From: Brachypterus glaber | Lineage: Eukaryota; Arthropoda; Insecta; Coleoptera; Kateretidae | Direction: 5' to 3' | DNA: 64,000 nucleotides | Assembly (NCBI GenBank): GCA_958510825.1 | Contig: OY294051.1 | Location: forward strand, 3,782,001-3,846,000 | Shown here: positions 1 through 10,055 of the stretch, in pieces | Position numbering within the stretch: position 1 is the stretch's first letter | Layout of the letters: each line of letters begins with the position of its first letter | Notes under the pieces: model-generated | The model's input: the letters and a program-made list of their open reading frames with translations, nothing else | Database searches by the model: none | What the model was told of the DNA's origin: nothing | Translations under genes and position numbers: made by a program

Positions 1-664
1 TATGTATTCTTTAATAATTTTGCATACAATGCACATTTTTTGTTGCACTGTGATAAAATCCAAATATAATATTATTAGGGAATTTTCTATTTGGGTTGGT
101 ATTGAAGACCTGAATATATGTTGCCTAACGTATTGGACTGCTGTCCACTGACCTAAATTCGAGATACAACAGCTTAGAACTAAGGCACTGATTATGAGTT
201 ACCCTTCTCTGTGTGTAGTATTGCACGTCTTCTTAGAATGACATATGAGGTCATTAGATCGAAAATAAAGGAATTTTACACATATTACACCAACAAAAAC
301 AACGTCATAAATCAGAACAGTAATAAACCATTTGGTATTTTAATAAAATGCATAACGAGGTCTAATATCGTTGGGCGAATTTTCCCAGTTTAAGGTTAAA
401 ATTTTTTAAAATTCACCAATCACGTTTCAGGTTCTTTCAGAGGCGATGTTAAAAGTTTTGTACCACCTACAAAATTGTAAAACCTTTTTCTCACGACCAA
501 CTAGGTAAGTTGGCATTACTTAATCAAAAAGCCGAGAGTAATTAAAAGTACTATATCGAGCACACTTAGTGATAGATGAAATCAATACAAACAAAACTGT
601 AACTAGACAGAAAAAACGATTTACCGCTAAAGGACACGAAGTGTCCGACACTTACCTAAGGGGA
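1..664. other. Gene-free intronic or flanking sequence
   Basis: AT-rich sequence with no convincing coding potential. If the insulin receptor substrate gene on the minus strand continues, this lies downstream of its exon at 2089-2180, but I see no further exon here. A short hairpin (GGACAC / GTGTCC) lies near 632-647. No transposon ends were recognised. Confidence 0.5.
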
Positions 665-665
665 C

Positions 666-667
<2 letters not shown>

Positions 668-700
<33 letters not shown>
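668..700. repeat. (AAT)11 microsatellite, LINE tail
   Basis: Eleven perfect AAT units lie exactly at the 3' end of the minus-strand LINE fragment, so they are best read as its (ATT)n tail rather than an independent microsatellite. Confidence 0.85.
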
Positions 701-1019
701 TTTATTTATCCAATTCTAAGATACAGGTATAATAGGTAGGACACGTCAGTATAACAAAATATAAAATGCTTAACTCTATTACAATACATTAAATGTAAAA
801 AAAAAATAATCAAAAAAAAACAAGAGAAAAAAAAAACAAAAAACAAAAAACACTTTGCATTATAGTAATAAAGTAGCACAATTTTTACAATGGTTAACAA
901 CAATAATATTTATAAATAGTTTAAAACTTTAGTTTAGAAAACACTTTGTATTACAGTAATAAAATAGCACAATTTTTACAATGGTTGCAATAGTTAACAA
1001 CAATAACATTCATAAATAA

Positions 1020-1454
1020 TTAGTTTAGAAACTTGTCTATGCTATAACAATTTTTCTGTAAAAGCTTAATTTTTAGTTTACTTTTAAATGTTTTTAAATT
1101 GGGGGATGCCTTCAGATCATTATTTAGTTTATTAAAAAATTTACAGCCATTGAAATAGAAACTTTTTTGATACAGCGTCGTGCGATGACGTGGAGGCTGC
1201 AATAAATCTCTATTTCTGGTATTATAATTATTTGTATGGCCAGCTTCCACAAAATAAGATTTGTTTTTATAAACAAAGAGACATACCTCCAGAATATATA
1301 AGTCTACCACAGTAAGTATTTTTAGTTCTTTAAAAACCCTACGGCAGCTATCTCTATAATTTAGTCCCGCAAGTATACGCAATGCATATTTTTGTAATAT
1401 AAATATTCTATTAATGTGTGTACAGTTTCCCCAATTCAGAATACACCTAGACAC
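1020..1454 (-). pseudogene. LINE reverse transcriptase C-terminal fragment
   Basis: An open frame of 144 codons corresponds to the region downstream of the RT palm in CR1-like LINEs. It has the motif NYRDSCRRVFKELKILTVVDLYI and ends in SIDKFLN. The homologous part of the 52.3-kb LINE reads YRDSCRQVFINNNILTV and ends near KEFLDF, so the two come from related elements. The catalytic palm (FADD box) is missing because the copy is 5'-truncated, so it cannot encode an active enzyme. The first methionine is just an internal residue; homology may extend slightly upstream. No endonuclease or RNase H domain is present. Confidence 0.7.
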
Positions 1455-1575
1455 AAGACTACTATTCCTAATTTTGTAGTGATTCCATAAAAAAAATGAT
1501 TTGTTGAATTGTCAGGGATATAAATGTCAAAAATATTATTAATAATATACGATTTTAACTCCTTGGTAGTGAGAA

Positions 1576-1707
1576 AAACTAATGCGCTACTCGTAGGTAA
1601 GTTTTTTTCTGTCTTCGGTCGTGTTTATGGACGTCAGCTCCGCTTCGGTCCACAAAATACGACCTCACACAGAAAATAAACACTTACCTCTACTAGGAGC
1701 GCAAGTA
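1576..1707. repeat. Imperfect inverted repeat / small MITE
   Basis: Two imperfect arms of about 30 bases (GCGCTACTCGTAGGTAAG near 1582 and its partner CTTACCTCTACTAGGAGCGC ending near 1705) flank a GC-richer core of about 70 bases containing CTCCGCTTCGG. A similar core motif occurs in a hairpin at 53.75-53.81 kb. Class is unknown. Confidence 0.4.
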
Positions 1708-2088
1708 ACTATGTAAAAAATAAGCTTGATCATAAATGGTACCATGAATGAAAAGTAAGGATTTGACGTATGCCAAAAGTTGCGTTGAAACGCGTTGTCC
1801 GATCAATGTGATCCTTTTTTTTAACAAAATTTTAATTTTGCACAGTTGGGTGTTTTTTTCATCAAAAAATTCTACCTCTGAAAGAGTTAAGGAATACCCC
1901 AATCACAAACACAATTTTAATTAAAAAAAAAAGTTAAAATATTTTTTAATAGATTTAAACTTCGTTTGTAATTTTTGGATTTTTTAAAAACTAAAACTTA
2001 ATTGGTGAATACCTTGAAAACTATTTTTAAAACTTGAACGCCGTTTTAAATTTCGTAAAGTAAATGTCGAACTAAAAAAATTACTTAC

Positions 2089-2180
2089 TGGTAAATTGTG
2101 TCTTTAATATTTTGAGCAATATTGTCATCCTCCGTGTCCATCCAGAGCTCACCAGGCCCCAGAGTACTCGATCTGCCAAT
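2089..2180 (-). CDS. chico: Insulin receptor substrate (IRS) exon, C-terminal half of PTB domain
   Basis: A 92-nt internal exon on the minus strand. The acceptor is a long T tract ending in GTTTCAG just above 2180; the donor is GTAAGT just below 2089. It starts in phase 0 and ends two bases into a codon. It encodes IGRSSTLGPGELWM, then an acidic stretch (DTEDDN) and IAQNIKDTIYQ. This matches the end of the IRS-type PTB domain: the strand carrying the GRS arginine that contacts phosphotyrosine, the GPGE-W turn, and the start of the C-terminal helix (human IRS1 has VGRSAVTGPGEFWM here). It joins in frame to the exon at 9084-9268, whose last codon is the glutamate before this glycine-arginine motif. 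The protein is a cytoplasmic adaptor that couples the activated insulin/IGF receptor to PI3-kinase and Ras signalling. The next exon is not in the window. Dok- and FRS-type PTB proteins fit less well. Confidence 0.85.
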
Positions 2181-2645
2181 CTGAAACAAAAAAAAGAATA
2201 AGTTAAGTGAACATATAACAGTGAATACGTCAATAGATGGCACCATACTTTTTTATCTATCTAACGTTTTATTTAAATATTAGCAACATACAGGATACAC
2301 AGCGCTGATGATTCCCAAAAAGGATGAAATGGTACTATTCACTGTTTCCTGTTCATTTGATTTTGACGACAGATAGATAACTTTCTAAAAAAAAGAATAT
2401 TAACAGGGTGTAAAAAATGCACTCGACTTTTAAAGTCTGAATCTGTAAATTTTAATTTCAGCATTTAATTGGTCATATAATGGAACACTAGCTTTAGTAT
2501 GGTCAGTTCATCTGAAAAAGCTACAAAAGTCCAAATAAGCAAAAACCAACAACCAAGAAGAACAGAGCAAAGTGAGAATAGCTTTATCTTAAAATAGCGA
2601 CATAGTAAATAAAATTTGCCCCTCTAAGACTAGTTAATAATACAT

Positions 2646-2887
2646 AGAAAAAACGGATTCCTTGAACCAAGGTCACGTGTCTTTGTATATGTTCAAAGTC
2701 ATATTCTCTTGTTTCAACCAAAGTCAATTTCCTTGAATGAAGAGCTTGGTTTTTGGAATAAAAATCCGCGCTCTTTATTCAAGGATATTGACTTTGGTTC
2801 AAGAAAATGCCAGCCTTGAAACCAGAAAATATAGCTTTGAACATATCCAAAGTCACGTGTCCTTGGTTCAAGGAATCCGTTTTTTCT
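2646..2887. mobile_element. Foldback (palindromic) MITE, family L
   Basis: The outer arms are near-perfect inverted repeats: AGAAAAAACGGATTCCTTGA at the left and its complement at the right, continuing through CAAGG-CACGTGTC and the TTTGAACATAT-like motifs almost to the centre. The whole 242 bp could fold into one long hairpin. A diverged partial left arm recurs at about 35037-35120. No coding capacity. Superfamily unknown. Confidence 0.7.
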
Positions 2888-2914
2888 AAGCATAAGAAAA
2901 CAGTAAGAGGGCAA

Positions 2915-3267
2915 CTCAGGGTCGTAGCGAAGAAGATTTAGTGAGGGGGAAGAAGGTCGAAAATCACAATTTAGTCTAAAATTACAACTTTATTTAAAAA
3001 AAAAAAATTATGACTAAGAAAAAACGTTTCTACTACTGCTAAAAATACAAATTATATTTTTAACCTATGAAATTTACAGTTTATCGAATTTCGAGTTCAA
3101 CTACAGCTAAAATTACTTTTATTCCATCGACGAAAAAGTTAATGTCCAAAAAAAAACGTTTTCACTAGTGCTAAAATTACAACTTATAAATTTTTACACG
3201 TGAAATTTGCAACTTTAGAGGTAGGGGGAGGCTACCCCCAATACCCCCCATAGCTGCGGCCTTGAGA
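2915..3267. mobile_element. MITE with 14-bp TIR, family M
   Basis: The element starts with CTCAGGGTCGTAGC and ends with the complement of CTCAAGGCCGCAGC, so the 14-bp TIRs match apart from transitions. The interior is A/T-rich with repeated ATTACAACTT-like strings. A second, degenerate copy is at 23677-23990. No protein is encoded. Confidence 0.6.
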
Positions 3268-3873
3268 CAACTTAAAACCAACACGTACAAATAATAAAAA
3301 TAAAAATGAAATTAAATTTTCAGTTTTTAGTGTGTAGGTATGTTAAAGTGTAAAATTAAAACAAGTTTGGTATTTTTTAAATCTGTTATTATTAAATTCC
3401 CCGATAATAATGCTAAATCTTGCAAATCAAGGTAATTAAAACTCGTAATACTTATATTATTATATACATACTTAAAATTCTTGCATTGTGATTTGCAGTA
3501 AAAATGTAGCAAAACAAAAATTAACGAAGAATTTTTTCGGTTTATGACGTCAGTGCCTCTCCATTGACGCAATAAAAGACACACATAATAAACAAGCCGT
3601 GAAGATGTGCAATGCCTCGTATTCCATAGTATACTATTCACATTGGATACTATATTGCGTTTTTTCTCGATATAACTTCCAAAATATGATTTCTTTCTGC
3701 TCGCGCGAGCACTTAATTTTTAAATCTGTATTCATACGCCCCCATATTTTGTTTATGGTTTGGACTTTTGATTTTAAGCAACATTTTTTTTTCTTGATCT
3801 TTATCCTGACGAAAAGTTTTATCAATATCGGAGATAAACCTAGCGCTTTAGGATAAAGAAGTTTGAATCACAG

Positions 3874-4371
3874 CTTTAGGGCGTCCGACAACGGTATTGA
3901 CAGAAAACATGGTAAAGTTATGAAGTCATAACATTTAGCACCTAACAGATGATTTTTCAGGATTGTTTAATAATAGTTATTTATGGTACTAGTGGGTAAA
4001 GTAAGATATTGCCCATGAGAAAATTAACCTGCGAGGCGTCAGCCAAGCAGGTTAATTTTCGAGAGGGCAATATCGGTTTACCCATGAGTACCATACAAGG
4101 TTTTATCTAATAAATAGCTTAGGAATATATTTTTATTAAAAAATTTACTGACATTTACAAGAAAATAATTTGACAAGTGACAGTTGAGTGGGTAAAATAA
4201 ATAATTATCCACTCAATAAAGTAAAAGCCACGCGGGGGTTATTATTGAGTTTATCTATTTAAAATAAAGCTGGTAATTGTCTTATTATCTGTATGTATTG
4301 GATAAAAATATTTAAAATCAACCTTGTCCGACCAAAATTTTCGGGCAATACCGTTGTCGGACGCCCTAAAG
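3874..4371. mobile_element. TIR element (26-bp perfect TIRs) interrupted by a family C element
   Basis: The left end CTTTAGGGCGTCCGACAACG and six further bases are repeated perfectly in inverted orientation at the right end (4346-4371). The interior is split by the family C element at 3976-4306, so this element is the older of the two. Without the insert it would be a MITE of about 165 bp. Confidence 0.7.
3976..4306 (+). mobile_element. Family C repeat with long hairpin, copy 1
   Basis: A repeat of about 330 bp, also present at 8555-8891 (minus) and 47411-47744 (plus). It opens with GTTATTTATGGTACTAGTGG and ends with GTATGTATTGGATAAA. The first third folds into a hairpin with arms of about 55 bases: GTGGGTAAAG, TTGCCC and AATTAACCTGC are mirrored by GCAGGTTAATT, GGGCAA and TTTACCCA. 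Superfamily unassigned. Confidence 0.75.
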
Positions 4372-5209
4372 TTAAGGATTGGACCAAAAAAAAAACGCCC
4401 CGCTACCGAGAAATTTCCTTATGTAAGAAGTTGTTTGACTGGACATAAAGAACACATATACAAATTCTCAACGGTGAGGTAATAAAAAAAATCTACTGGG
4501 CATAGACTCCCGGACTATATCGAACTATGGACCCTATAATATAAAAAGTTATTTCAATAATCTTGTATAAGTATACCTACAGATATAAGAAAATTAAAAC
4601 CAAACATAACAAAATAAACAAATAAAAGTATATAAATAAACTTTGGCAAAGAGCGAAAATTGCGAAAAGGTAGGCAGACAAAGAACATAAATCTGATAAT
4701 GGAATATGTGTCTAGCCTATGGCATTTGATCTAAAAATAAACAAATCCATTGGCGTATCGATTCAAACGGAAAATTAAGTAATTAATTGGGTAATTAAAA
4801 AAAGTAATAATATTATTCCACATAAGTATTATGTGGAACCCTGCCAAAAAGGGCTTAAATTTACGAGAACATAACAGATTTTATCTAAGTTCTACTTAGT
4901 AGTTAATTTTTATTTATTTTTTTACTAAAAATCAATAAAATAAAACTATTACAAACACCCCAATTTATTTTATAATTTACGCTTGTTATTATGACATAAG
5001 TAAATATAGGTATAAAGTTTTCTGGGGTAAATAACTGTCAAAAGTTTCAAGCCCTTTTAATTTAGAAATTTATGGACTTCCTTTTTACAGTCGTAGAAAA
5101 AATAGTATGATATACGACGTATAATGCTATAAAAAGTAGGAACAATATGATATATCACCTGGTCCCTTTTAATAAGGTCATATTTTATATGTTCTAACTT
5201 CACAAGAAT

Positions 5210-5922
5210 AGTATATTCTATAACTAGTATGGAATAGACAATATACCGCGCGAGCGGAAAGTTTGTCATACGAGCCGGAAGGCGAGTATGACGGTCCCGC
5301 GAGCGCGGAATGACTATTCCATACGTGTTGTAGACTATACTTTTTCTTCGACTGCAAATGTGAAACACTGTATGGTTTTAAACTGCGGACAAGGTTAAAA
5401 ACCATTTTTTTTGTGACTCAACATTTTAAATGCAACAAAACACATATTTTTAAATAAAGCAATTAATGTTATTTAATAATTTTATCAAATCAGTACTTAA
5501 AAAAGATTTTTATTTAATTTTAGCACATATTTACAAATTATAATGTAAAAATTGAAGGTTATGTCAGATTGTTGTGACAGATATGAGGTTTAAATATTTA
5601 ACAATAGATGGAGAAGTTTTAATTTTTTTGAACTAAATTTATAAAAAACTGGTCAAATATTAGGAAAACCTAATAAACTTTATGTAATTTTAACGCAAAA
5701 CTTTAAATTGCATTAAATTATTCAATATTTCCTGGTCAAATAAATATATTTTTGCTAACTTTGCTACAGTTTTCTTTACTTTCATAAACAAGAGATGGCA
5801 CTAAATGTGCTCATTCTAACACTTGGTACGGAATATTCATACCGTATCTAGAGCTAGAATGGATGAGTTCTGTGTTTCAAAAGTGTGTGTATTTGCTTAC
5901 ATTCTAAAGCAGTCGTAGAAAA
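5210..5922 (+). mobile_element. Family K repeat, copy 1
   Basis: A repeat of about 710 bp bounded by AGTATATTCTATAACTAG on the left and GCAGTCGTAGAAAAA on the right. It carries a GC-rich block (CGCGCGAGCGGAAAGTTTGT ... GCGAGCGCGGAATGACTATT) and internal partial inverted repeats of the right end. Another full copy lies in opposite orientation at 12999-13712 and an internally deleted copy at 31152-31592. Non-coding; the ORFs crossing it are fortuitous. Confidence 0.7.
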
Positions 5923-6052
5923 AGAAAATACTGTTTTTAATTTAGTTATAAAGTAAATTTGTAATAAAGTAAAAAATAAACACATGAAATCTACAGACTG
6001 GACTTTATTTTTACGTAAATCATGATGCAAATAAACTAAAAAACATGAAAAT

Positions 6053-6595
6053 CAAAGAACTTTTACCTCAAGAAGTAATTTCAGACCAATGTTTATGAAG
6101 GTGTCATCTTTTTGTTTGTTTATTTAACAGAAACGCGATCAGCTTTGTGGTGTAAAATGTAGATGTCGCTAGTCGACTTTCAGGCTACCTAGTAGCGATG
6201 TTGCGTAGTTTCCACCTTATCATGAATTCAAATCATTATACTTAAATTAAAACTGTAAAAAACTTTATTTTGTTTACTATAATTATGTTTAATGATAGTA
6301 TATTTAAATCTATTAAAATTAAACTACTAGTTCATATAAAACTCATACAGAACTAATGTTTCTTAAAATTTACAATAAAATATCCAAAGTATATGTTTCC
6401 AATCGGCAACACTGTACCCCTGTCAGTCATTTTACGACATTAGACTGTGAGTTTACACATTCTTTCTCTCTCTTTACGCGTACTAAATGTAAATAATAGT
6501 CACTCCCCACCAGCCCCTCACCATAGTTGGTTCACGCTTCAAACAAAGCATACGGTAGATTTCATCATGCTCCTTCTTGAGGTAAAAGTTCTTTG
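6053..6595 (+). mobile_element. hAT-type MITE with perfect 8-bp TSD, family I
   Basis: TIRs of about 24 bp begin CAAAGAACTTTTACCTCAAG and are mirrored at the right end. The element is flanked on both sides by the same octamer ATGAAAAT (6045-6052 and 6596-6603). An 8-bp target-site duplication with a TIR starting CA is characteristic of hAT elements. The 543-bp interior has no transposase, so it is non-autonomous. A second copy starting at 40069 shares the left end and interior but lacks the right end. Confidence 0.8.
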
Positions 6596-7147
6596 ATGAA
6601 AATAAAGAAAATTTGATGTTCTCAAAGATATCAGTCAATATTCTCAAGACAAGACAATAAAACAATCAAAATAAAAATCGACCTGTCAGGTGTTTTTCAA
6701 AAAAAAAATAGTATTTTCAGAGTTATCGAGTTAATTGATTTTAAAAATTCCACACTCATGTTCCTTTTTGGGTGACCACTCATAATTAAATTTAAATCAG
6801 TTTGCGTTTCTTTTAAGAAAACGTTATTCTTCTTTATGTCTTCGTGATTTGAACATACATGTATGTTAAAAAAATTAAAAGCTCAAATAAAGCAATTACT
6901 TTTTTGTGTGTATATTACTAGTAATCGTATACTATTACTCAATATCCCTCGTAACTATATTCAATAAAATGGTCTATAAATAAGTACCCTACGTACTATA
7001 ATGCATGACAAAAACACGAGTTTATTTTTACGAAAATAAATTGTTCTATGCCGCGATGTTTTTCATTAAATGTTTAGTTACTAGCGCCAATATGGGCCTT
7101 GTTGGTAGGTTTTGATTACACAGATATTACTTATTAAGTTCTTATTA

Positions 7148-7229
7148 ACGGGTTGACTGCCAGAGCGACCGTATACGACCGCCGGCACCAGAGGCAAGTT
7201 AATAAATTTTGGTCTGGCAGTCAACCCGT
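7148..7229. mobile_element. 82-bp TIR element with TTA flanks
   Basis: A tiny element with TIRs ACGGGTTGACTGCCAGA at the left and the complement at the right, flanked on both sides by TTA (7145-7147 and 7230-7232). A 3-bp TWA-type duplication suggests PIF/Harbinger, but a TTAA-type reading for piggyBac is nearly possible too. Confidence 0.6.
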
Positions 7230-7386
7230 TTAAAATATTTGTTTATAGCTTTTTATTTTTGTTTTTCTTAATCAACACTATAGGTTTTTAGCGTTTTATA
7301 TATTTTTTCGACAAACCAAAATTTTTCTTTATAATTAAATATGCATTTGTTTATAGATTTTTATAAAAATATTAACTAAATATTCC

Positions 7387-7427
7387 ATCAATCTATTTTC
7401 TGTACGATCATTGGAAAATAGATTGAT
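7387..7427. repeat. Perfect 14-bp hairpin
   Basis: ATCAATCTATTTTC and its exact complement are separated by 13 bases. It could be a minimal remnant of a TIR element or a transcribed hairpin. No other copy was seen in the window. Confidence 0.5.
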
Positions 7428-7458
7428 AAAATATTTATTTCATATCTAAAGCCTAAAT

Positions 7459-7563
7459 AAGGGAACGTTCAAGTATTACGTAATGCAAATTTTGATCATT
7501 TTTGACCCCCAACCCCTCCTGTAACGCTATTTTCCTATACCATTAACATGGGCGTAAACGCCA
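7459..7563 (+). mobile_element. Family D-related MITE end fragment
   Basis: Starts AAGGGAACGTTCAAGTATTA and continues through CGTAATGCAAATTTTGATCA to ACATGGGCGTAAACGCC. Related pieces occur at 23880-23935, 34236-34290, 40870-40972 and 56028-56095. The terminus is shared with the palindromic copies at 10.57-11.09 kb. Confidence 0.6.
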
Positions 7564-7565
7564 AA

Positions 7566-7866
7566 ATGTTTAAAAATATAGATTCCTGAGTAAAAATACA
7601 TAAAAAATGTCATATAGAAGTAACACTGTAGAAGCAACCGATTCGAAAGAAAAAAATGCAATTAAGAAGAAGTAAATTTTATGTCATCAAAAATGTTACT
7701 TTTTAAAAGGCTATTACTCCTTTAATCTTAAACTTTCATTCGAAGAATACTTTTTTGCTTAGTTTTAAATGAAGCATAAAAATTTTTTTGGTGCTTTTTG
7801 TTCCCCATTCAATACGTCCATCTTCGAAGAACCGTAGCTCCATCAGGGCTTATTTCCAGACATATT
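7566..7866 (+). mobile_element. Family F element fragment (3' part)
   Basis: Matches the right half of the long-TIR family F elements at 18.5, 33.2 and 57.5 kb: the TATAGATTCCT, AAAAGGCTATTACTCCTTTA and CCATTCAATACGTCCATCTTC blocks occur in the same order. The terminal inverted repeat is degraded. Confidence 0.6.
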
Positions 7867-7950
7867 ATCTTGTCTTGGTTTTTCATGTTTAGGTATGTAG
7901 ATTCATTACCTTTTTTAAAAGCCAAAAAACTGCAAACACTGTATACTGAC

Positions 7951-8204
7951 CAACGAACTAATAACTCTTCTCTCTAGAATAGGCATTTTATTTGTAAAAA
8001 CTGACAAAAACGTAGCCAACTTATATACATTTGTCTGTCTTACTCGCACAGCTTTGTTCTAACAGACAACAATAACAGTTACTGGTAATTGTTATTGTTC
8101 AGGCCTGAATATACGTACTATTTGTTTACAAACAAACCGAGATGTTGGCGATACTTTATATTAACGGTATGCGTATTCTAGAGAGAACAGTTGTTAGTTC
8201 GTTG
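7951..8204 (+). mobile_element. Family A hAT-type MITE with 8-bp TSD, copy A1
   Basis: A 254-bp element with TIRs CAACGAACTAATAACTCTTC / complement and the motif CTCTAGAATA just inside. It is flanked by the identical octamer ATACTGAC on both sides. Other copies: 11430-11682 (minus), 34393-34635, 43033-43286 and 43295-43548. No coding capacity. The 8-bp duplications place it with hAT. Confidence 0.8.
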
Positions 8205-8394
8205 ATACTGACAAACAGGGCACTATGTGGCATAAGTACACAAAAGTTTTTTTTTTTATTTTAATTAACTAAATTATAACAGTCGATTTGCTACGAGTCA
8301 TTGGTTTTCAATTTTCTGCCAGCAGGTAAAGTAGAAGAACTGTTTATCATAAACATTCTCAAAGTCATTAAATTGTTTTATTTAGCATTCAATA

Positions 8395-8554
8395 TAAAGG
8401 ACCCCGCACATTTACTAAAGAAAATGTCTTTCCGCCGGTTTGGCTGAAATATTGATAGTTATGTTGTCAGGGGAGCTCCAACTGTAAAAAAAGCTTTACC
8501 CTTGGCGGAAAATTTTGATAACTGCTCTCCGGTGTTCCCAACTGTACCACTACA
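8395..8554 (+). repeat. Dispersed repeat with TAAAGGACCCCGCAC end
   Basis: The TAAAGGACCCCGCAC terminus followed by GAAAATG and a GCTGAAAT motif recurs in inverted orientation at 46918-47027. Divergence is high and no full boundaries can be drawn. Confidence 0.4.
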
Positions 8555-8891
8555 TTTATCCAATACATACAGATAATGAGACAATTACCAGCTTTATTTT
8601 AAATGGATAAACTCAATAATAACCCCCGCGTGGCTTTTACTTTATTGAGTGGATAATTATTTATTTTACCCACTCAACTGTCACTTTTTCAAATTATTTT
8701 CTTGGAAATGTCATAAAAATTTTTAATAAAAATATGAATTCCTAAGCTATTTATTGGATAAAACCTTGAGTGCCATCAGTCATGGGTAAACCGATGTTGC
8801 CCTCTCGAAAATTAACCTGCTTGGCTGATGCCTCGCAGGTTAATTTTCTCATGGGCAATATGTTACTTTACCCACTAGTACCATAAATAAC
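8555..8891 (-). mobile_element. Family C repeat, copy 2
   Basis: Minus-strand copy of the family C repeat described at 3976-4306, including the long hairpin (TTGCCCTCTCGAAAATTAAC ... GTTAATTTTCTCATGGGCAA). It lies less than 200 bp from the PTB exon and is inverted relative to copy 1 in the same intron. Confidence 0.75.
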
Positions 8892-9083
8892 TATTTCCCA
8901 ACTGCTCATCGCCTCTAAATATTTCCTAACTAGCCCACATTCTAGGGTATCCCAGCCCAACTGGGAACATCCCTGCGATCATCCTCCAAAATTTTCCCAT
9001 CTGAATAGTAGATTTTCTCAAATCGAGCGTGGTTGGGAGGGGAGGGGGTGCTGCTGACTTATAGAAACTTAAATTAAACTTAC

Positions 9084-9268
9084 CTCTAAGAAAAGATACT
9101 GCTTGAGATATCCGCAACTCCTGATGTTGGCCAAGTTCAGGTCGATAATAAAGTTATTGCCGTCTTTTCTGATCAGCTTCAGCGTTTTATCGGTCAAACA
9201 TAGGCTGTAACAGCCTGTAAGTGATGTGCCGATACCCCTTTCCAGGACTGTAACTTGCCAGACGTGCT
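9084..9268 (-). CDS. chico: Insulin receptor substrate (IRS) exon, N-terminal half of PTB domain
   Basis: A 185-nt internal exon on the minus strand. The acceptor is TTTTTGTTGCAG just above 9268; the donor is GAG|GTAAGT at 9084. The first two bases complete a codon of form NAG, then 61 codons follow. They read HVWQVTV, LTGCYSLCLTDKTLKLI, a charged loop, IIDLNLANIRSCGY and YLFLE. This is the IRS-type PTB fold: human IRS1 has VWQV, GIYRLCLTSKTISF, MNIRRCG and FFFIE at the same spacings. The arginine of NIR, one of two IRS1 residues that contact the phosphotyrosine, is kept. The exon ends in phase 0 on the glutamate that precedes the IGRS encoded at 2089-2180. The PTB domain binds the NPXY juxtamembrane motif of the insulin receptor. 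The upstream PH-domain exons were not found in the window. Confidence 0.9.
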
Positions 9269-9374
9269 CTGCAACAAAAATAAACATATGTTAAATTTTA
9301 ACTAAAACGTGTGGAAACTAATAGTTCTACAAATACATACAGTTACAAATTTTACAGAACACTTGTTAAAAGCC

Positions 9375-10055
9375 CTTACAATACAATACAATATAAGTGG
9401 GGTTGTGAGTCATGGTACTGCCTTTCAAATCACTGCGACCAATGAGATCTATTGTGAATCCCCTTTGCAATTTAGTCCACATCAAACTTTAGGCTTTCAA
9501 AGAAGCCTAAGAGTTTTTTGTGGGCTACTTGGGATATATCTGCAGGTCTTGGGTATACGTTCTAGATATTGTAGACTTTTGCGAGCAATGGCTTCGCAGA
9601 AGCACATAATGTGTTCGGCCGTTTCTGGCGCTTCTAAGCATAGACGGCAAATGTCGATTTCAGACTTTCCCATTTTTTTAAGATGATATCTTAACGGGCA
9701 GTGTCCGGTTAACAGCCCTGTATAGGTCTTTAGGTCCACCTTGCTGAGATCGAGTAATTTTCTTGTTCGTTTAGGTGCATATTTTAAGAATATTTTGGCC
9801 TGTCTTAAGTTTTGATCTTTCCAATATCGAGTTTTGATTTTGGTTTCCCATCTCTTAATTGCATCTACCTGATGGCTTTTGTTAAAGCCACAGAAAGGTT
9901 CAGGGCCAATAAATTGAGCGCATGCTCCCTCTCTCGCGAGAGAGTCCGCAGCCTCATTGCCCTCAACACCCTCGTGTCCTGGCACCCACATCAAGGAAAC
10001 CTTGTTGGTTTCTGCCAGTTGTTTGAGGGTTTCGTAGCATTCATTCATTCAGGAA
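9375..10055 (-). mobile_element. 5'-truncated LINE with RNase H domain
   Basis: The 3' portion of a non-LTR retrotransposon on the minus strand. It comprises the end of ORF2 (9497-10048) followed by about 100 bases of 3' UTR ending in an ATTGT-repeat tail (ACAAT repeats on plus at about 9376-9397). The RNase H domain suggests the I/R1/Loa group of LINEs rather than Jockey or CR1. The copy starts inside the RNase H domain. Confidence 0.75.
9497..10048 (-). pseudogene. LINE ORF2 C-terminal fragment: RNase H plus CCHC-like tail
   Basis: This open frame of 183 codons carries the C-terminal half of an RNase H domain (WVPGHEGVEGNEAADSLARE, with the conserved H, GNE and D). It continues into a region typical of I/R1-like LINE C-termini: YTGLLTGHCPLRYHLKKMG, then CRLCLEAPETAEHIMCFC, a cysteine/histidine cluster. 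The RT and endonuclease are missing through 5' truncation, so it cannot retrotranspose on its own. The frame has no internal stop, which implies a fairly young insertion. The annotated start is arbitrary. RNase H in such elements removes the RNA strand during reverse transcription. Confidence 0.8.

Larger units (their letters stand above)
666..1455 (-). mobile_element. 5'-truncated CR1-like LINE (3' end of element)
   Basis: This is the 3' part of a non-LTR retrotransposon on the minus strand. It contains the C-terminal end of the reverse transcriptase ORF (1020-1454), then about 320 bases of 3' UTR, and ends in an (ATT)n tail that reads as AAT repeats on the plus strand at 668-700. 5' truncation with a simple-repeat tail is the usual result of incomplete target-primed reverse transcription. 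The protein resembles the LINE at 52.3-53.2 kb in this window, sharing the YRDSCR-V-F block. Clade assignment (CR1-like) is tentative. Confidence 0.7.
2181..9083 (-). other. 6.9-kb intron between the two PTB exons
   Basis: The interval is bounded by a consensus donor (GAG|GTAAGT at 9084) and acceptor (GTTTCAG at 2181). The phases match: phase 0 on both sides. Its length comes largely from foldback and TIR elements listed separately: 2646-2887, 2915-3267, 3874-4371, 5210-5922, 6053-6595, 7148-7229, 7951-8204 and 8555-8891. Stretches 2181-2645, 3268-3873, 4372-5209 and 6604-7144 contain nothing I recognise, except a perfect 10-bp hairpin (TTCCACATAA) near 4816-4838. Confidence 0.8.

Noticed and set aside
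3327..3856. Overlapping ORFs of 63-104 codons on both strands
   Set aside because: A/T-rich, with no domains, and overlapping in opposite strands within intron sequence.
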